Assembly: GCA_020809705.1 (NCBI GenBank)
Contig: CP085826.1
Coordinates: 806,001-870,000 of the forward strand
Direction: 5' to 3'
Source of the DNA: Calonectria ilicicola
Lineage: Eukaryota > Ascomycota > Sordariomycetes > Hypocreales > Nectriaceae
Length of the DNA: 64,000 nt
Below are positions 62,636 to 64,000 of the stretch, piece after piece. Every line of letters starts with the position of its first letter. The first letter of the stretch is position 1. Made by a program: the position numbers and the translations under genes. Below the pieces are notes generated by a model. That model saw only the letters and a list, made by a program, of their open reading frames with translations, searched no databases and was not told the origin of the DNA.

Positions 62636-64000
62636 CTACTGGATAGAGTTGGGCTTTCCATATTTCGTGGCGATAGCCACGAACGAAGAGAGTGGGACGC
62701 GAAGACCCGCGAAGCTTTCCTCAGCGCTGTATCTGCTCGGAAAGGCCATGGGGTGGTATCGACGCAGTTCACCTTGCCGAAGTCTATGTGCATCCCAGAA
62801 AATAAACCCAAAATATCTCTCCAGCCGTCGTGTGAATAGGCCTAATGAAGCCAAACTGTAGTCTCGGGCGCATAAGAGTGTCCACCCATAATTATGACGA
62901 TCGAAGCGTTCCGCGCTATTATCTTTATCCTCCTTGGTAGGTTGTGAGTCGGTATTATGTCTCGGTAGCTCGATTAATGCTTCCGGCAAGAAGTCGCCAT
63001 ACATGGGATAACTTTCGGCTATTCGTGTCCTCTGAGTTGGTTTGTCGGCACGTAAAAGTTTATCAACAAAGGCCTGACCCCTGGCAGATATATGGGACAA
63101 TATACGGTCGCGTCTTCGATCCGTCATTTCTGCAAATAAACCCAAGCCAATATCCTCAAGTTGAGGTACCGCGGCTAATTTTTCCTGATTATCGATATTA
63201 TCCTCTGATCTGGATGCGCCCTTCTCTTCTTCGGAAAGAAGAGACTCGCCGGAACTTCTGAGACCCTGTTCAACCTCTTTCGCATCGGCTTTGAACTGCG
63301 GTTTAGCACTATAAGATTTCTTGGACAACTCAAGAACTTCGAGTACAAAATCATCTTCGAGGTGTCTTGAAACTATATCTATCAAAGTATATTGATACTG
63401 ATGGACACAGCACAATTCTTCAATTTCCCATCTTGGAAGGCGAGAGAGAAAAAGCTTTGCTTGTTCTTGTCTGGAAAATAATTGGTGTTTGTCCGGGTTT
63501 TCGGATAATGGAAAGCAATCGCAGTACATCTCGAACCGCAGAAAAGCCCTCGTTAGTCGTGCATCTTCGGCAAATGACAAGGAAGGCAAATGCTTTCGTA
63601 GTACATCGGAGTAGGATGGATGTGACCAAGTAGGTAGAAACATATCACACGGCCCCCATAACATTGAACTGGCTCTGTAGCTGTAGTCTTGGACAAATTT
63701 CCTTGATCGAAAGTATAGCCGGCTGATTTGAGCAATGTCTTGGAGATCCGATGGCATCTTCAGGCGGTTACCATGATAGTCGTCCAGCACTGTTTCGACG
63801 AACTTTTTGCATTTTGGCCCTGGAGTCTGGCTCGATGCGTAAAATGCGCCTAACGCATGTGGAAAGCTCACACCGAATGCATTTTTGACAACCCGACCCA
63901 GGATTCTTTCTCGGGCCGCTAAGAAAGTGTTGTAGCAAGCCTTTGATGCGATTATGACGGCCAAGAGATCAGAAGGCAGGATTATTGATTCAAGGATCAG
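62636..64000 (-). CDS. F-box-like fungal protein of unknown function, 5' end beyond the window
   Basis: One frame is open from the right edge to TAG at 62636-62638, at least 454 residues; no ATG is needed inside the window. The visible N terminus (ILPSDLLAVIIASKACYNTF) resembles the end of an F-box (LP..LL..I...), a motif that links substrates to SCF ubiquitin ligases. The rest has the look of a large group of fungal uncharacterised proteins with an F-box-like start: RAFLRFEMYCDCFP, LPRWEIEELCCVHQY, an acidic Ser/Glu-rich linker, then YGWTLLCARDYSLASLGL and RRLERYFGFIFWDAHRL. No introns are evident in the visible part. It appears intact, but the true start and any upstream exon are unseen. 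Function is inferred only from the family look. Confidence 0.75.
   Translation of the reverse strand: MILESIILPSDLLAVIIASKACYNTFLAARERILGRVVKNAFGVSFPHALGAFYASSQTPGPKCKKFVETVLDDYHGNRLKMPSDLQDIAQISRLYFRSRKFVQDYSYRASSMLWGPCDMFLPTWSHPSYSDVLRKHLPSLSFAEDARLTRAFLRFEMYCDCFPLSENPDKHQLFSRQEQAKLFLSRLPRWEIEELCCVHQYQYTLIDIVSRHLEDDFVLEVLELSKKSYSAKPQFKADAKEVEQGLRSSGESLLSEEEKGASRSEDNIDNQEKLAAVPQLEDIGLGLFAEMTDRRRDRILSHISARGQAFVDKLLRADKPTQRTRIAESYPMYGDFLPEALIELPRHNTDSQPTKEDKDNSAERFDRHNYGWTLLCARDYSLASLGLFTRRLERYFGFIFWDAHRLRQGELRRYHPMAFPSRYSAEESFAGLRVPLSSFVAIATKYGKPNSIQ

Overview
The window looks like a filamentous ascomycete (Pezizomycotina) chromosome segment with a two-compartment layout. Reasons: spliced genes with 48-72 nt introns and CTAAC-type branch points, a Zn2Cys6 regulator, and a very AT-rich block of LTR retrotransposons whose relics carry dense C-to-T/G-to-A changes, as repeat-induced point mutation (RIP) leaves. 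The species cannot be named from the sequence.

1-40.8 kb is wall-to-wall dead retrotransposons. Matching terminal repeats and 5-bp target duplications resolve it into nests. A minus-strand Gypsy element (E4, running off the left edge, right end about 22778) holds a plus-strand Gypsy element (E1, 1588-16475, duplication GCTAT). E1 in turn holds a minus-strand element (E2, 3543-10865, duplication ATATC). An 0.8-kb non-LTR-like unit (N1) sits once in E1 and once in E4, each with a 13-bp duplication. To the right, a plus-strand element (E5, ending 39195) holds Ea (22942-36741, AAAAC), and Ea holds a same-family, same-orientation copy Eb (29160-36051, CCTTC).

40.8-49.3 kb is a less mutated border. 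It has two miniature LTR elements: E7 (40822-41415, 182-bp LTRs) and E6 (41847-49330, 86-bp LTRs, duplication GGTTC). E6 was split by E3 (42011-48696, GCTTG; same family as E1) and by a 381-bp unit N2 (48920-49300, 15-bp duplication) that landed inside its right LTR. A short non-repetitive island (41416-41846) lies between E7 and E6.

49.3-64 kb has ordinary base composition and genes: a five-exon Zn2Cys6 transcription factor (minus) divergent from an intronless ADP-ribosylglycohydrolase (plus); a modular cysteine-rich secreted protein gene (minus) whose third module carries a stop and a lost cysteine; a pseudogene fragment of a TcdA/Tcd-type tRNA-modifying E1-like enzyme; a small two-exon gene of unknown function (plus); and, at the right edge, a partial F-box-like protein gene (minus). 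No biosynthetic cluster is evident. The divergent regulator/hydrolase pair is the only arrangement suggesting co-regulation.
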